Counted from the first letter of the stretch, positions 8,573 to 18,744 are shown. The stretch is 64,000 nt of DNA from Candidatus Eisenbacteria bacterium (GCA_035577985.1 DATJZY010000118.1:1-64000); one strand, 5' to 3'. Numbers and translations: made by a program. Notes: generated by a model from the letters alone, not told the origin.

Positions 8573-10939
8573 ATGGCGAGCGGTCCCCTGGCCCACCTGC
8601 GTGTCGTCGACCTGACCGACATCCGGGGGGCGATGGCGGCGCGCCTGCTCGGCGACCTCGGCGCCGACGTGGTGAAGGTGGAGCCGCCCGAGGGCGATCC
8701 GGGACGGGGGCGCGGCCCGTTCGCGGGCGACGTGCCCGATCCGGACCGCGCGCTCGCATTCCTGTATCGCAACGCGAACAAGCGCGGCCTGCGGCTCGAT
8801 CTCGCGACGCCGGCGGGACGCCGCGAGCTCGGAGCCCTGTGCACGAACGCGGACGTGCTGATCGAGAACCTGGGTGCCGACGGCGAGGCGCGGCTCGGCC
8901 TCACGCCCGATCGCGTGCACGCGGAGCATCCGCATCTCGTGCATGTCGCGATCGCCGACTGCGGGCTCTCCGGTCCGCGCGCGTCGTGGCGCCTCGAGGC
9001 GCTGCCCGCGTTCGCGGCGTCGGGCGCGCTCTTCGCGTCGGGATTCCCCGAGCTGCCGCCGTGCTGGCTGCCGGGCTACCTCGCCCACGACAGCGCCTCG
9101 TTGTTCGCGGTCGTGGGGGCGCTCGCAGCCGTGCTCGACCGCGCGCGCCACGGGCGCGGGCAGACGGTCGAGGTGTCGGTGCAGGAGGCCGGGATCAACG
9201 CGCTCCATCCGTGGTCGATCCCGACCGCGGACTACGCGCGCGTCTATCCGAGCCTGCCGCGCCTCAGCGTGCGCAACGGCGCCGGCGCCTACACGGTGCT
9301 GCCGGCCGCCGACGGCTACATCCGGGCGCTGCCCGCGAGCCCGCGGCAGTGGCGCGCGTTCGTCGAGCTGGTCGGCGTCGATGCGCTGGCAGGACCCGAA
9401 TGGGAGCGGTCCGTCTATCGGCTCGCGAACGCGGACGTGATCCGGCTCCTCACCGAGGACGCGCTCCGCGGCGAGACCCGCGCCCAGGTCCACGCACGCG
9501 CGCGGGAGCTCGACGTCCCGCTGGTGCCGCTCAACCGCCCCGAAGAGTTCGTCCTCGAGCAGCAGACGCGCCATCGCCGGTACTTTCGCCCCTCCGGGTT
9601 TCCCCATCTGGGCGACGCGCCGTTCGCGTCGCCGCCCTTCAACCTCTCCGCCACGCCGGCCTCGGTGCGGCGGCCCGCGCCGGTCGCCGGCGCGGCGGAG
9701 GGCGGCTTCGCGCCCCGCACGGCGGAGCCATCCGCCGGCGGCACGGGGCCCGCGCTCGCCGGTCTGCGCGTCGTCGACCTCGGCGTCGGGGTCGCGGGGC
9801 CCGAGGTCGGCTATCTCCTCGCCGAGCTCGGCGCGGAGGTCGTGAAGATCGAGTCGCGCGCCAACGTCGACTTCCTTCGCCGCGTGACGGTCGAGGCGGA
9901 CGCGCCGGATCGCTCGTGGACGTTCAACGATGCGTCGCGCGGCCAGCGCAGCGTCTGCCTCGATCTGCGGACCCCGCGCGGCCGTGCCCTGGCGCTCGAA
10001 ATCTGCGCGCGGGCCGACGTGGTCATCGAGAACAATCGCGGCGGCGTCGCCGCGCGCTGGGGGCTCGACTACGAGGACGTGCGCGCGCGCCGGCCGGACG
10101 TCATCTACTACGCGTCACAGGCGTTCGGACGCGGCGGACCGCTCGGCGAGGCGTCGGCCTTCGGCCCGCTCAACTCGGCGTTCTCCGGCGTCACCTGGCT
10201 CTGGAACCACCCGAACGCGCCGTATCCCGCCGGCTGCGCCTTGAATCATCCCGATCACACGGCAGCGAAGCTCGCGACCGGCGTCATCCTGGCGGCGCTC
10301 GAGCACCGGCGCCGCACCGGCGAGGGCCAGCGCATCGAGATGTCGCAGGCGGAATCGGCGGCCTACTTGATGGGCGAGGTCTACCTCCAGGAGGCGTGCA
10401 CCGGACGGCGGATGGAGCAGGTGGGAAACGCCGCGCCGTACGCGGCGCCGCACGGTGTCTACCCGTGCGCGGGGACGGATCGCTGGGTGGCGATCGCGAT
10501 CGTGTCGGACGACGAATGGCGGCGCCTCCGGGCGGCACTCGGCTGGAGCGACGAGCCGGTGCTGCGCACGCTCGAGGGGCGCTCGGCGGCGCGTGCGACG
10601 CTCGACGAGCGCCTGGCCGCGTGGACGCGCGAGCGGTCCGCCGAGGACGCCGCCGCGCATCTGCAGGCGGCGGGCGTCTCGGCGATGCCCGTGCAGAACG
10701 GCGACGATCACCGCGCCGACGTGCACCTCGCCGCGCGCGGCGCGATCGTGACCGTCGAGCATCCGGAGATCGGATCGGAGCGCCACAGCGGCAACCCGAT
10801 CCGGCCGTCGCTCACGCCGCTCACGCCCGCAGGGCGCGCGCCGCTCCTCGGCGAGCACACCGAGGACGTGCTCGTCCGCTGGCTCGCGCTTTCGCCGGAC
10901 GAAGCGCGCGCGCTCGTCGCCGAGGCCGTCTGCCGCTGA
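8573..10939 (+). CDS. Fused tandem CaiB/BaiF CoA-transferase
   Basis: The 788-residue protein contains two complete family III transferase units. Unit 1 (1 to about 370) opens LRVVDLTDIRGAMAARLLGD and ADVVKVEPPEGDPG. Unit 2 (about 395-788) opens LRVVDLGVGVAGPEVGYLLA and AEVVKIESRANVDF. A Pro/Ala-rich linker (about 365-395) joins them. Family III enzymes normally work as interlocked dimers of about 400-residue chains, so this is a covalent pseudo-heterodimer. Unit 2 keeps the more canonical sequence. The gene is divergent from the sensor kinase. The substrate is unknown. Confidence 0.9.
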   Translation: MASGPLAHLRVVDLTDIRGAMAARLLGDLGADVVKVEPPEGDPGRGRGPFAGDVPDPDRALAFLYRNANKRGLRLDLATPAGRRELGALCTNADVLIENLGADGEARLGLTPDRVHAEHPHLVHVAIADCGLSGPRASWRLEALPAFAASGALFASGFPELPPCWLPGYLAHDSASLFAVVGALAAVLDRARHGRGQTVEVSVQEAGINALHPWSIPTADYARVYPSLPRLSVRNGAGAYTVLPAADGYIRALPASPRQWRAFVELVGVDALAGPEWERSVYRLANADVIRLLTEDALRGETRAQVHARARELDVPLVPLNRPEEFVLEQQTRHRRYFRPSGFPHLGDAPFASPPFNLSATPASVRRPAPVAGAAEGGFAPRTAEPSAGGTGPALAGLRVVDLGVGVAGPEVGYLLAELGAEVVKIESRANVDFLRRVTVEADAPDRSWTFNDASRGQRSVCLDLRTPRGRALALEICARADVVIENNRGGVAARWGLDYEDVRARRPDVIYYASQAFGRGGPLGEASAFGPLNSAFSGVTWLWNHPNAPYPAGCALNHPDHTAAKLATGVILAALEHRRRTGEGQRIEMSQAESAAYLMGEVYLQEACTGRRMEQVGNAAPYAAPHGVYPCAGTDRWVAIAIVSDDEWRRLRAALGWSDEPVLRTLEGRSAARATLDERLAAWTRERSAEDAAAHLQAAGVSAMPVQNGDDHRADVHLAARGAIVTVEHPEIGSERHSGNPIRPSLTPLTPAGRAPLLGEHTEDVLVRWLALSPDEARALVAEAVCR

Positions 10940-12052
10940 TCAGGACAGGCCGTAGAGGGCGGCGGCGTTCCCGCCCGTGATGAGGGCCCGCTCGTCGGCC
11001 GGGACGTCCTTGAAGTGGTTGGCCAACGCCTCGCGCGACTTCGGCCAGGTGCTGTCCGAGTGCGGGTAGTCCGTCGACCACATGATGTTGCGCAGCCCGG
11101 CGCGATGACGCTCGGCGACGCCGGCCAGATCCTGGATGAACGTCGCGTAGCCCTGCCGGTACCAGTACGTGCTCGGCTTCTCGGTGATGACCGACTTCGT
11201 CCAGAAGCGGTGCTTGTTGAACGTCTGGTCCATGCGCTCGAGGAAGTAGGGGATCCAGCCGATCCCGCACTCGACCAGCACGAAGCGCAGCTTCGGGTGG
11301 CGGGCCAGGATGCCGGTGAAGATGAGCGTCGAGACGGTCTCGCAGATGGAGATCGGCGCGATCGCGATGAAGGTCTCCTTGATGCCGGGCGTCGGGTTCG
11401 CAAACGTCTCGGTGACGTTCGCCTTGCGCGGCCCGACGATGTGGAAGCTCATCGGCAGGCCCGTCTCCTCGACGAGCGACCAGAACGGCTCGTAGGCGCT
11501 GTCCCACAGCGGCTTGCCCCCGCGCTCGTCCGGGAACGGATCGAGGTGGAAGCCGCGCAGGCCCATCTTGGCGACGCGCCGGAGCTCGCGCTGCGCCTCG
11601 TCGAGGTCGAGCAGCGGGATGTGGGCGAGCCCCACGAGCCGCGTCGGCGCCGCCTTCGACAGCTCGACCATCCAGTCATTGTAGCGCTGGACGACGTACG
11701 TGCGCAGCGCAGGGTCGGCGGCCTGCTGCGTGACGGGACCGCCGAAGTACAGCACCTCGGCGTCGACGCCGTCGACGTCCATGTCCTCGAGGCGCGCCTT
11801 GGGGTCGTACGCGCCCGGCCGCATCTCCTTATACGTGAGTCCCGTCGGCTTGAAGTCCTCTGGCTTGCGGCCGGCGGACGAATCGAGGCCGATCGCGCCC
11901 GTGATCTGCTGATCGGTCACCCAGAAGTCGCCCATCGGCCCGGACTCGACGCGCGGCGCGCGATCCTTGAACTGGGCGGGGCAGTCGCGCAGCCACAGGT
12001 CTCGCGGCGGGTTCACGTGCGAGTCGGCCGAGACGATGCGGTCGGTTGCCAT
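10940..12052 (-). CDS. Amidohydrolase-2 family metal-dependent hydrolase
   Basis: The 370-residue TIM-barrel protein resembles 2-amino-3-carboxymuconate-semialdehyde decarboxylase relatives. It starts MATDRIVSADSHVNPP, giving the metal-binding DSHxN, and ends with STDYPHSDSTWP and GNAAALYGL, both typical of this family. Such proteins hydrolyse or decarboxylate small acids in degradation routes. Proximity to CoA-transferases suggests catabolism of an organic acid (inference). A longer frame to 12184 would add a low-complexity extension reaching into the neighbouring gene. The start chosen has an AGGAGG ribosome site just upstream. Confidence 0.9.
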   Translation of the reverse strand: MATDRIVSADSHVNPPRDLWLRDCPAQFKDRAPRVESGPMGDFWVTDQQITGAIGLDSSAGRKPEDFKPTGLTYKEMRPGAYDPKARLEDMDVDGVDAEVLYFGGPVTQQAADPALRTYVVQRYNDWMVELSKAAPTRLVGLAHIPLLDLDEAQRELRRVAKMGLRGFHLDPFPDERGGKPLWDSAYEPFWSLVEETGLPMSFHIVGPRKANVTETFANPTPGIKETFIAIAPISICETVSTLIFTGILARHPKLRFVLVECGIGWIPYFLERMDQTFNKHRFWTKSVITEKPSTYWYRQGYATFIQDLAGVAERHRAGLRNIMWSTDYPHSDSTWPKSREALANHFKDVPADERALITGGNAAALYGLS

Positions 12053-12096
12053 CGATCGTCCTCCTGGACGTTCGTCTAGCCGAGGATCACGCCAAT

Positions 12097-12116
12097 AATC
12101 AAGCGTTCGTTCGATT
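12097..12116. promoter_or_regulatory. Palindrome resembling a TetR-family operator
   Basis: AATCAAGCG and CGTTCGATT form an imperfect inverted repeat separated by two bases, about 45 bp upstream of the amidohydrolase start. AT-rich palindromes of this CAAGCG/CGTTCG style are common operators of TetR-type regulators of acyl-CoA and xenobiotic catabolism. No tetR gene is visible. The coordinates may be off by a base. Confidence 0.35.
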
Positions 12117-12119
12117 GCG

Positions 12120-14702
12120 TCAGCCGCCGCGCTGCAGCGTGAGGATCGGGGGCAGCAGGCCCTGCAGGCCTTGGGCGATCGCATCCGCCGCGATCGAGGT
12201 GATCTTCTTCCCCCGCTGCTTGGCGACCAGTGAGATGAGCTTGCCGATCTGCTTCTGCGCCGCCTTGAGCGCCTTCTTGGCGCGACGCGTGGAACCCGAG
12301 CCGAGCTGGATCTTCGACTCGACGACGCCGAGCGCCTTCAGGATCTTGGTGCGCAGCGGCGGGGCAATGTCGGTCACCGCCGCGCCGGCGACCGTGCTGC
12401 GGATCCCGGCGATCCGGCACATGAGGAGCGGGACCGTGGGCTTGGGGACGTTCGAGCAGCCGGTCGCCGGGTCGCACGAGTCGTCGGTGCAGGCGTCGCC
12501 GTCGTCGCAGTCGAGGGCCGGGCCGCTCTTGCAGCCGACCGCCGGGTCGCACACCTCGAAGCCCGTGCAGGCGTCGTTGTCGTCGCACACGGGCGGGTCG
12601 ATCGGCGTGCACACGCCGGCGTCGCACGCCGCCGGACCACAGGCGCCGAGCGGATCGCAGTCGGTGGTCGCCGCGCAGGGAATGCAGGGATCGGTCGAGC
12701 CCGACGAGCAGAAGGGGCCGGGACGACACACGTCCGGCAGGCAGTGGCCGCCGGGGGCGCCGTTCCGTGCGCCGTCGTCGCATTCCTCGCCGCAGTCGAC
12801 GACGCCGTTGCCGCACGCCTCGAAGTGGCAGGTGGGCGAGCAGCCGTCGCAGCCCACGGTGTTGAGGTCGTCGCAGTCCTCGCCCGGATCGACCTTGCCG
12901 TTGCCGCAGCCCTCGTTCCGGCACTGGTGCGAGCACCCGTCGCCGTCGTTGGTGTTGCCGTCGTCGCACTCCTCGCCGGGATCGAGCGTGTGGTTGCCGC
13001 ATCCCGGCGGCTTCAGGATGCACTCCGTGGTGCAGCCCGTCGCCGCGCTCGGCGGATCGCACTCCTCGTCGCACTCGACCCGCCCGTTGCCGCACGCCTC
13101 GAGCTGGCAGGTCGACGAGCAGTGCGTGGCATCGCACCGCGTGACGTTGGAATCGTCGCACTGCTCGAGCGCGTCGGTGATCCCGTCGCCGCACACGTTG
13201 TCGAGCCGCGAGCAGTCGCCGTGGCAGGTGTCGCCGCTCACGGTGTTGCCGTCGTCGCACTGCTCGTTGCAGTCGATGCGGTTGTTGCCGCAGGTCTCGA
13301 TCTGGCAGACGGATGAGCAGCCGTCGCACGACGTCGTGTTGTGGTCGTCGCACTCCTCGTCCGGATCGAGGTTGCCGTCGCCGCACGATGCCGACGGGCG
13401 GCCGCCGCACGGCGTGAGGGCCGCGTTCTGCTCCACCACCAGCTCGGGAAGGAACGTGCCGCCCGACGTCACCGGCGGCAGCTCGAGGTACTGGAGCAGG
13501 TTCCGCTCGCCCGCGCTGAGCGTGCCCACGGCCGTGAGCTGCCGTCCCGACTGCAGGATGATCTCACCCTTGGCGCCTTCGGCGTTGATCCCGATCCCCG
13601 ACGGCACGGTGACGTCGCACCACGCGGCCGCCTGCACGCCGCCCCCTTCGACGCCGGGGTCGGCGCCGCCGTGGACGTCGATCGCGCCGACGGTGAGCGT
13701 GCGGTGCGCCTCGAACTCGACGTTGCCGCCGTCGCTTTCGGCGCCGCGGCCCTGGCCCTGGATCGTGCCGGTCTGGACGGTGTCGAGCATCGACATGAAG
13801 AAGACGTCGCCGCCGAGCCCGTCGGGCGGCGCGCCGCTGATCTCGAAGTCGCCCGCGAGCGTCAGGTTCGCACCCGAGAAGACGTTGAGATCCCCGCCGC
13901 TGCCGCCGCCCTCGAGATCGGTGCCCTCGTCACCCTGCATGAAGATCTTGCCGCCGAGCGTGACCGAGCCGTCGAGCGTGAACACCGTGAAGAGCCCGCC
14001 GTCGCCGCCGGCCGCCGTGGCGCGGATGTCGATCCGGCCGGTGGTCGTGATGGGACCGTCGGCCTCGAGATCGAGGGTGCCGCCGCTGCCGCCCGAGGCG
14101 TCGATCGTGCCCGACATGACGATGCCGGCGGTCGCGTCGAGGGAGACGGGGCCGCCGCCGCCGAGGTTGCCGCCGCTCCCGAGCACGTCGCCCGCGACGA
14201 GGATGTTGCTGCCCTTGAGGTCGATGCTGCCGCCGATGCCGTCGGCATTCGTGCCGCGTGCGTCGACCACGCCGTCGATCTGGATCGCGCCGCTGCCGGC
14301 GTCGAGCTCGATGCGATCCGCCGATGCGGGATCGGCGACGTCGATGCGTGCGCGCGTGTTGCCCTGGCGCAGCACGGCGATCGTCCCCTGGGTGTGGACG
14401 ACCACGGCGCCCCCGGGTCCGAGAAGACCCGACCCGGGGCGGAGCTCGACGCTGCCCGCGAGGATCGTCATCGTGCCCGTGCCGACGTCGAGCGTGCTGT
14501 GGCTGAGGACGACCGCGCGCGTCCCGAAGTCGAGCGTCGTGCCGGCGACCACGGGGCAATCCTTGCCGTCGATCACGCACGGGTCGGCCGCCGCACCGCA
14601 GAGGTCGTTCGGGCTCGTCACCGGGGCGCAGGCAGCGAGGGCGCGCTGCGCGCAGAGCGCGAGCGCGAGGCCGGCGGCGAAGCCCGCGAGGCGGAGAGAC
14701 AT
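12120..14702 (-). CDS. Giant secreted beta-helix / cysteine-rich repeat protein with Cys-Arg C-terminal domain
   Basis: An 860-residue exported protein. The signal peptide ends QRALA-AC, a sequence that could also serve as a lipobox. Residues about 30-420 are Gly-rich short-strand repeats (GTTLDFGTR, TLDVGTGTMTILAGSVELRP) suggesting a right-handed beta-helix like filamentous-haemagglutinin shafts. Residues about 425-650 hold seven myxococcal-type disulfide repeats (CGDGNLDPDEECDD, CGNGKVDPGEDCDD). Residues about 660-760 hold CDDxDxCT repeats. The last 99 residues (from CRIAGIRS) are helical and Lys/Ala-rich, similar to the ends of the 14884 and 30556 proteins. A TTG start at 14720 is possible. 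The function is unknown, presumably cell surface or matrix. Confidence 0.85.
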   Translation of the reverse strand: MSLRLAGFAAGLALALCAQRALAACAPVTSPNDLCGAAADPCVIDGKDCPVVAGTTLDFGTRAVVLSHSTLDVGTGTMTILAGSVELRPGSGLLGPGGAVVVHTQGTIAVLRQGNTRARIDVADPASADRIELDAGSGAIQIDGVVDARGTNADGIGGSIDLKGSNILVAGDVLGSGGNLGGGGPVSLDATAGIVMSGTIDASGGSGGTLDLEADGPITTTGRIDIRATAAGGDGGLFTVFTLDGSVTLGGKIFMQGDEGTDLEGGGSGGDLNVFSGANLTLAGDFEISGAPPDGLGGDVFFMSMLDTVQTGTIQGQGRGAESDGGNVEFEAHRTLTVGAIDVHGGADPGVEGGGVQAAAWCDVTVPSGIGINAEGAKGEIILQSGRQLTAVGTLSAGERNLLQYLELPPVTSGGTFLPELVVEQNAALTPCGGRPSASCGDGNLDPDEECDDHNTTSCDGCSSVCQIETCGNNRIDCNEQCDDGNTVSGDTCHGDCSRLDNVCGDGITDALEQCDDSNVTRCDATHCSSTCQLEACGNGRVECDEECDPPSAATGCTTECILKPPGCGNHTLDPGEECDDGNTNDGDGCSHQCRNEGCGNGKVDPGEDCDDLNTVGCDGCSPTCHFEACGNGVVDCGEECDDGARNGAPGGHCLPDVCRPGPFCSSGSTDPCIPCAATTDCDPLGACGPAACDAGVCTPIDPPVCDDNDACTGFEVCDPAVGCKSGPALDCDDGDACTDDSCDPATGCSNVPKPTVPLLMCRIAGIRSTVAGAAVTDIAPPLRTKILKALGVVESKIQLGSGSTRRAKKALKAAQKQIGKLISLVAKQRGKKITSIAADAIAQGLQGLLPPILTLQRGG

Positions 14703-14883
14703 CGGTCTTCTCGGCAGCAACGGCTATGCCGTGCCAACCACTCCCGGGCAGCCAAAACCGTTGCCATGCCGCGGAGATACGTGCCCCGACCCCGCCCGCC
14801 GTCCCTGCGCGGCCGCGTCCTTCGCGCACCGGCGCACGGGGCTCCGACGAAGGTCGCGAGACAAACGCACGTCGAGGCTCACG

Positions 14884-17800
14884 TCAGCAGCCAAGGCCGA
14901 GCTTCGTCTCGTCGCACTTGGAAGCGGCTTCGCCGGCCCGCTGCGCGAGCGCAGTCGCGAGCGCCGGACTCAGCTGGCGGCCGGCCAGTCGGTTCGCCGT
15001 TCGCTGGAGGCTGCGCAGCTGCTTTGCGGCCGCGGTGAGGAGGCGCTTCGCCTTGGCGCACTTCGAGCCCGCCGCCGATTGCGCGAGGCCGACCTTGGCG
15101 GAGAGCTTCTCGAGCTTCTTCTGCATGCGCGTGCGGGCGCGCGGATTCGTGCCACCCGTGGTGTCGGCCAGGACCTTCGCGTGCATGTCCTCGAGGCGGC
15201 AGAGGATGGACGGGAAGCCGCTCTTCTGGTCGTTCTTGCAGCCGTCGGCGTCGGCGCAGGTGTCGTCGGTGCAGACGTCGCCGTCGTCGCAGTCGAGGAC
15301 GGGCTGCACCTGACACGTACCGGCGACGCACTGCTCGGCGCCGTTGCAGGCCTGGCCGTCGTCGCAGCCCGCCACGCCCGTCCCGTTCTTCGGCGTGTGC
15401 GTGCATCCCGACGCCTGGTCGCACGTATCGTCCGTGCACGGGTTGTTGTCGTCACAGTTGGGAACGACGTCCTGGCAGCGGCCGGCGACGCACGCCGTCG
15501 AGCAGCGCGGACCGCATTCGAACGGATCCGTGCCGGAGCACGGCGTGCAGGTCGGGTCGGGGACCGGATGATCGCAGCCGTTGCGATCGAGATCGCAGGC
15601 GTCGGCGGTGCAGACGTCGTTGTCGTTGCACTGGCTGCTCGAGAGGCAGCAGTCGGTGATCGGCGTGTGGGTACAACCCTGCTCGTCGCTGCAGAGGTCG
15701 GTCGTGCACGGGTTGTTGTCGGTGCAGTCGGTCGGCGCGTCCGGCACGCACGTCGAGCCCGTCGAGCCCTGGCAGGTGGCCGGATTGCACGTCGTGCCAC
15801 AGGCGGCGCCGGGGCTCGGCGTGGGCCCGCCGCAGCGGCGCGTAGCCAGGTCGCACGGCCCGTTCGTCGTGCACGGGTTGTGATCGATGTCGGTGCAGTC
15901 GTTGTTGTCGCTGCAGCAGTTGCCGGAGGCGACGTTCGTGCAGCGGTTGCCGACGCAGGCGTCGTCCGTGCACGGATTGTTGTCGTTGCAGGTCGAGGCG
16001 TCCGTGCAGCAGGTCGGATCCGCGACGTGCTGGCACCCGAGCTGCGAATCGCACACGTCGTTCGTGCACACGTCGTTGTCGACGCACGCGATCGCCACGT
16101 GCGTGCACGCGTGCGCGCTGCAGCCGTCGGTCGTGCAGGCGTCACCGTCGTTGCAGGCGGCGGGCGTGTTGCAGCAGCCGGGAACCGGCGACGCCTCGCA
16201 GAGACCGGTCGACGGATTGCAGGAGTCGGTGGTGCAGACGTCGTTGTCGTTGCAGACGACGGGCGTCGCCGGCTGGCACACGCCACCCTGGCACGCGCGG
16301 ACGCCGTTGCAGAGGTCACCGTCGTCGCAGTTCGCACCGTTCGTCTTCGGCGGGTTGCTGCACACCACGTTGCACACGTCGTCTGTGCAGGGGTTGTTGT
16401 CGTCACATTCGGCGGCGCTCTGGCAGGCGCCGGCACCCTCGCACTGCCCGTTGGCGGGGTTGCACACCAGCGGCTGCTGGCAGGTCACGAGCGTTCCCGC
16501 CTGGCACGCAGTGCCGACGCACCTCTCCGCACCCGTGCAGGGATTTCCGTCATCGCAGCCGGGAACTCCGAATCCATTGCCGGGCACCGGGCTGTGGAAA
16601 CACCCCGTCACGTCGTTGCAGCCATCGACCGTGCACGGGTTTCCATCCGATCCGCAGTTCGGTATCGAGCCCGGCGTCGGGACGCAGAGGCCGGCCTGGC
16701 ACGCTTCGAGGCCGTTGCAGACCGTGTTGTCGTTGCACGCGAAGCCGTTCGGCTTGTAGGCGATGGTGCACCCGACGGCCGGGTCGCAGGCGTTGTCGGA
16801 GCACGGGTTCGTGTCCGTGCAGTGATGGATCCGGCAGCGGTCGTCGCAGAAGTCGCTGCCGCTGCAGAACGGGCCGCCCGCGCCGACGTCGCACGTCTCG
16901 GGGAACTGGACCTGGTTGTCGCCGCACTGCGGGCACGGGTCGAGGCATCCGGGCGGCGAGTTCTCCCCCGTGCAGGGCGCGCGGACGCAGCCGTTCGCAG
17001 TGATGGTGCCGTCCGTGCAGGCCCCGGCGCTGCGTGCGGGCACGAACGTGCCCTGGGCGAGCGACGGGGTGCTTCCTTCTGGGAACGTGAGCACGTTGGC
17101 GCCCGAGGCGCGGAGCTGGCCGGCGATAGCGAGGCCCGTCCTGGCGGTGACGACGTTGGTGCTGCCGGTGTCGCCGGTGACGTCGATCGACGAGCCGCTC
17201 GCGATGTTGACCGTGCAGCCGTCGATCGCCACCTGGGCGCCCCCGAACTGGCCGTGGCCGTTGGCGTTGATCGTGCCCTGGAGCGTGAAGTCGCCGGCGA
17301 CCCGTGCGATCCCGAACTCGTCGATGCCGGCCCGCAGGACGATCGTGCCGCCGACGCCCTCGGGGCTGCCGTTCGCGATCAGCTCGGCGCTGGGCCCGAT
17401 CGTGAGATTGCGGCCCGCCTCGACGTCGATGCCACCGGCGCTCGAAGCGTCGGCGCCCGAGGTGTTGAACGAGACGTCGCCCTGGATGGCGATGGCGCCA
17501 CCGGCCGTGACCGTGATGCTGCCACCGTCGGCGTCGAGACCACCCTTGCTCTCGACGTTGCCCTCGATCGTGACGTCGCCGCCGGCGTCGATGCCGATGT
17601 CCTCGGCGGAGTAGACGTCGCTCGCGACGATCGCCTTGGTGACGTGGACGTCGCCGTCGGCGGCGATCGAGACCTCGCCGGCGCCGCTGTCGAGGATGCC
17701 CGTCGTCGAGATCTTCTTCGAGATGGTGAGGTCCCCCGCCGACGCGATGTCGACGGTGGAGCCGCTCGCGTCGATGGGGGAGTCCATCGTGAGCGTACCG

Positions 17801-18744
17801 TCCGGGATGCGGGATTCGGTGGTGAGGCTGACGCTCCCGCCGACGCCCACCGTGAGACCCTCGGAGAGCCGCTGCAGCGTCATGGGACCGTTGCTCGCAG
17901 TGAGGTCGATCGATCCGAAGTCGTCGCCGGCGCGGAGCTCGCCGAGGACGCTCAGGCTGCCCGTGATCATCGTGATGTCACCGCCGAGGTTCGACTGCAC
18001 GACGGAGCCGTCGGCGAACGACGCGAGGAGGGGCACGTTCACGCTGATCGATCCGAGGTCGGCCGTGAGGCGACCGCTGCCGCCCAGCGTGAAGTTGCCT
18101 GGGCCGCGGAACGACATCTCGCCGCCGCGCGTGCCGGCGGGCGGGAGCGTGCCCTGGTTGGCCGAGAGCGCGATCTGGACGTTGATGTCGCCGGCGGTCG
18201 TGGAGACGTCGATGACGCCGCCAGCCGCCGCGGGGCCCCCGCTCGCCGTGACGCTCCCCTTGCTGAATGCGACGGGGCCGTCGGCCCGGATGGTTATGCG
18301 GCCGCCGGCACCGGCCGTGCTCGATGCGTTGATGATCGCGCTGTTCCCACCCTGCTGGCTGTAGGCGAGGCCGGTGAGGCCCGTCGTCACGATCGTGACG
18401 TTGCCCGCGGCCGCGCCGCCCGGCCCGCGCACGTCGATGAGACCCGTCAGCGTGACGCTCTTCGCCATGAGGGTGATGGTGCGCCCCTGGGCGGCGACGG
18501 TGCCGCTGATGGTCAGGTTGCGGGTGCCGAAGTCGAAGGTGCAGGTGGGCCCGGTGACGGTGAGCGTGTCGATCGTGCAGCCCGCCACCGTACAGCAGGA
18601 GGGGTTCGAGATCAGCGCACTCGCATCGCAGCCCGACACGTTGCATGCCGCGTCGGCGCGGGCCGCGAGCGCGGAGAGAAGAAGGAGGGTGGCGGTGGAT
18701 GAAAGGATGCGGCGGAAGAGGGTGACGTCACGAACTCGCAGCAC
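14884..18744 (-). CDS. Giant secreted beta-helix / CDDNNxCT repeat protein with Cys-Arg C-terminal domain
   Basis: A 1286-residue protein. I start it at GTG 18744 because GGAGG (18750-18754) lies five bases upstream and the signal peptide RRILSSTATLLLLSALAARA follows. The frame is open to 18810. After the signal come cysteines (CNVSGCDAS), a long Gly/Ser-rich beta-helix (to about residue 600) with the paralogue motif FDFGTRNLTI, then a dense array of CNDNxxCTxDxC units, and a final 105-residue helical domain starting CRLEDMHAKV. The architecture matches the neighbouring 12120 protein, so the pair looks like a diverged tandem duplication. No sigma-54 site was seen upstream. Confidence 0.85.
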   Translation of the reverse strand: MLRVRDVTLFRRILSSTATLLLLSALAARADAACNVSGCDASALISNPSCCTVAGCTIDTLTVTGPTCTFDFGTRNLTISGTVAAQGRTITLMAKSVTLTGLIDVRGPGGAAAGNVTIVTTGLTGLAYSQQGGNSAIINASSTAGAGGRITIRADGPVAFSKGSVTASGGPAAAGGVIDVSTTAGDINVQIALSANQGTLPPAGTRGGEMSFRGPGNFTLGGSGRLTADLGSISVNVPLLASFADGSVVQSNLGGDITMITGSLSVLGELRAGDDFGSIDLTASNGPMTLQRLSEGLTVGVGGSVSLTTESRIPDGTLTMDSPIDASGSTVDIASAGDLTISKKISTTGILDSGAGEVSIAADGDVHVTKAIVASDVYSAEDIGIDAGGDVTIEGNVESKGGLDADGGSITVTAGGAIAIQGDVSFNTSGADASSAGGIDVEAGRNLTIGPSAELIANGSPEGVGGTIVLRAGIDEFGIARVAGDFTLQGTINANGHGQFGGAQVAIDGCTVNIASGSSIDVTGDTGSTNVVTARTGLAIAGQLRASGANVLTFPEGSTPSLAQGTFVPARSAGACTDGTITANGCVRAPCTGENSPPGCLDPCPQCGDNQVQFPETCDVGAGGPFCSGSDFCDDRCRIHHCTDTNPCSDNACDPAVGCTIAYKPNGFACNDNTVCNGLEACQAGLCVPTPGSIPNCGSDGNPCTVDGCNDVTGCFHSPVPGNGFGVPGCDDGNPCTGAERCVGTACQAGTLVTCQQPLVCNPANGQCEGAGACQSAAECDDNNPCTDDVCNVVCSNPPKTNGANCDDGDLCNGVRACQGGVCQPATPVVCNDNDVCTTDSCNPSTGLCEASPVPGCCNTPAACNDGDACTTDGCSAHACTHVAIACVDNDVCTNDVCDSQLGCQHVADPTCCTDASTCNDNNPCTDDACVGNRCTNVASGNCCSDNNDCTDIDHNPCTTNGPCDLATRRCGGPTPSPGAACGTTCNPATCQGSTGSTCVPDAPTDCTDNNPCTTDLCSDEQGCTHTPITDCCLSSSQCNDNDVCTADACDLDRNGCDHPVPDPTCTPCSGTDPFECGPRCSTACVAGRCQDVVPNCDDNNPCTDDTCDQASGCTHTPKNGTGVAGCDDGQACNGAEQCVAGTCQVQPVLDCDDGDVCTDDTCADADGCKNDQKSGFPSILCRLEDMHAKVLADTTGGTNPRARTRMQKKLEKLSAKVGLAQSAAGSKCAKAKRLLTAAAKQLRSLQRTANRLAGRQLSPALATALAQRAGEAASKCDETKLGLGC

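Noticed and set aside
14722-14737. TGGCAC followed by GGCATAGC upstream of the 12120-14702 gene (minus strand), a possible sigma-54 site
   Set aside because: GG and GC are nine rather than ten bases apart and the -12 box is AGCC instead of TTGC, so it fails the spacing rule that the accepted sites meet.
12046-18702. A 2218-codon open frame on the plus strand, antisense to the two giant cysteine-rich genes
   Set aside because: It is the mirror of real minus-strand genes with GC-rich codons. It is low in complexity, lacks domains and crosses two genes and an intergenic gap. The minus-strand proteins have signal peptides and ordered cysteine repeats.
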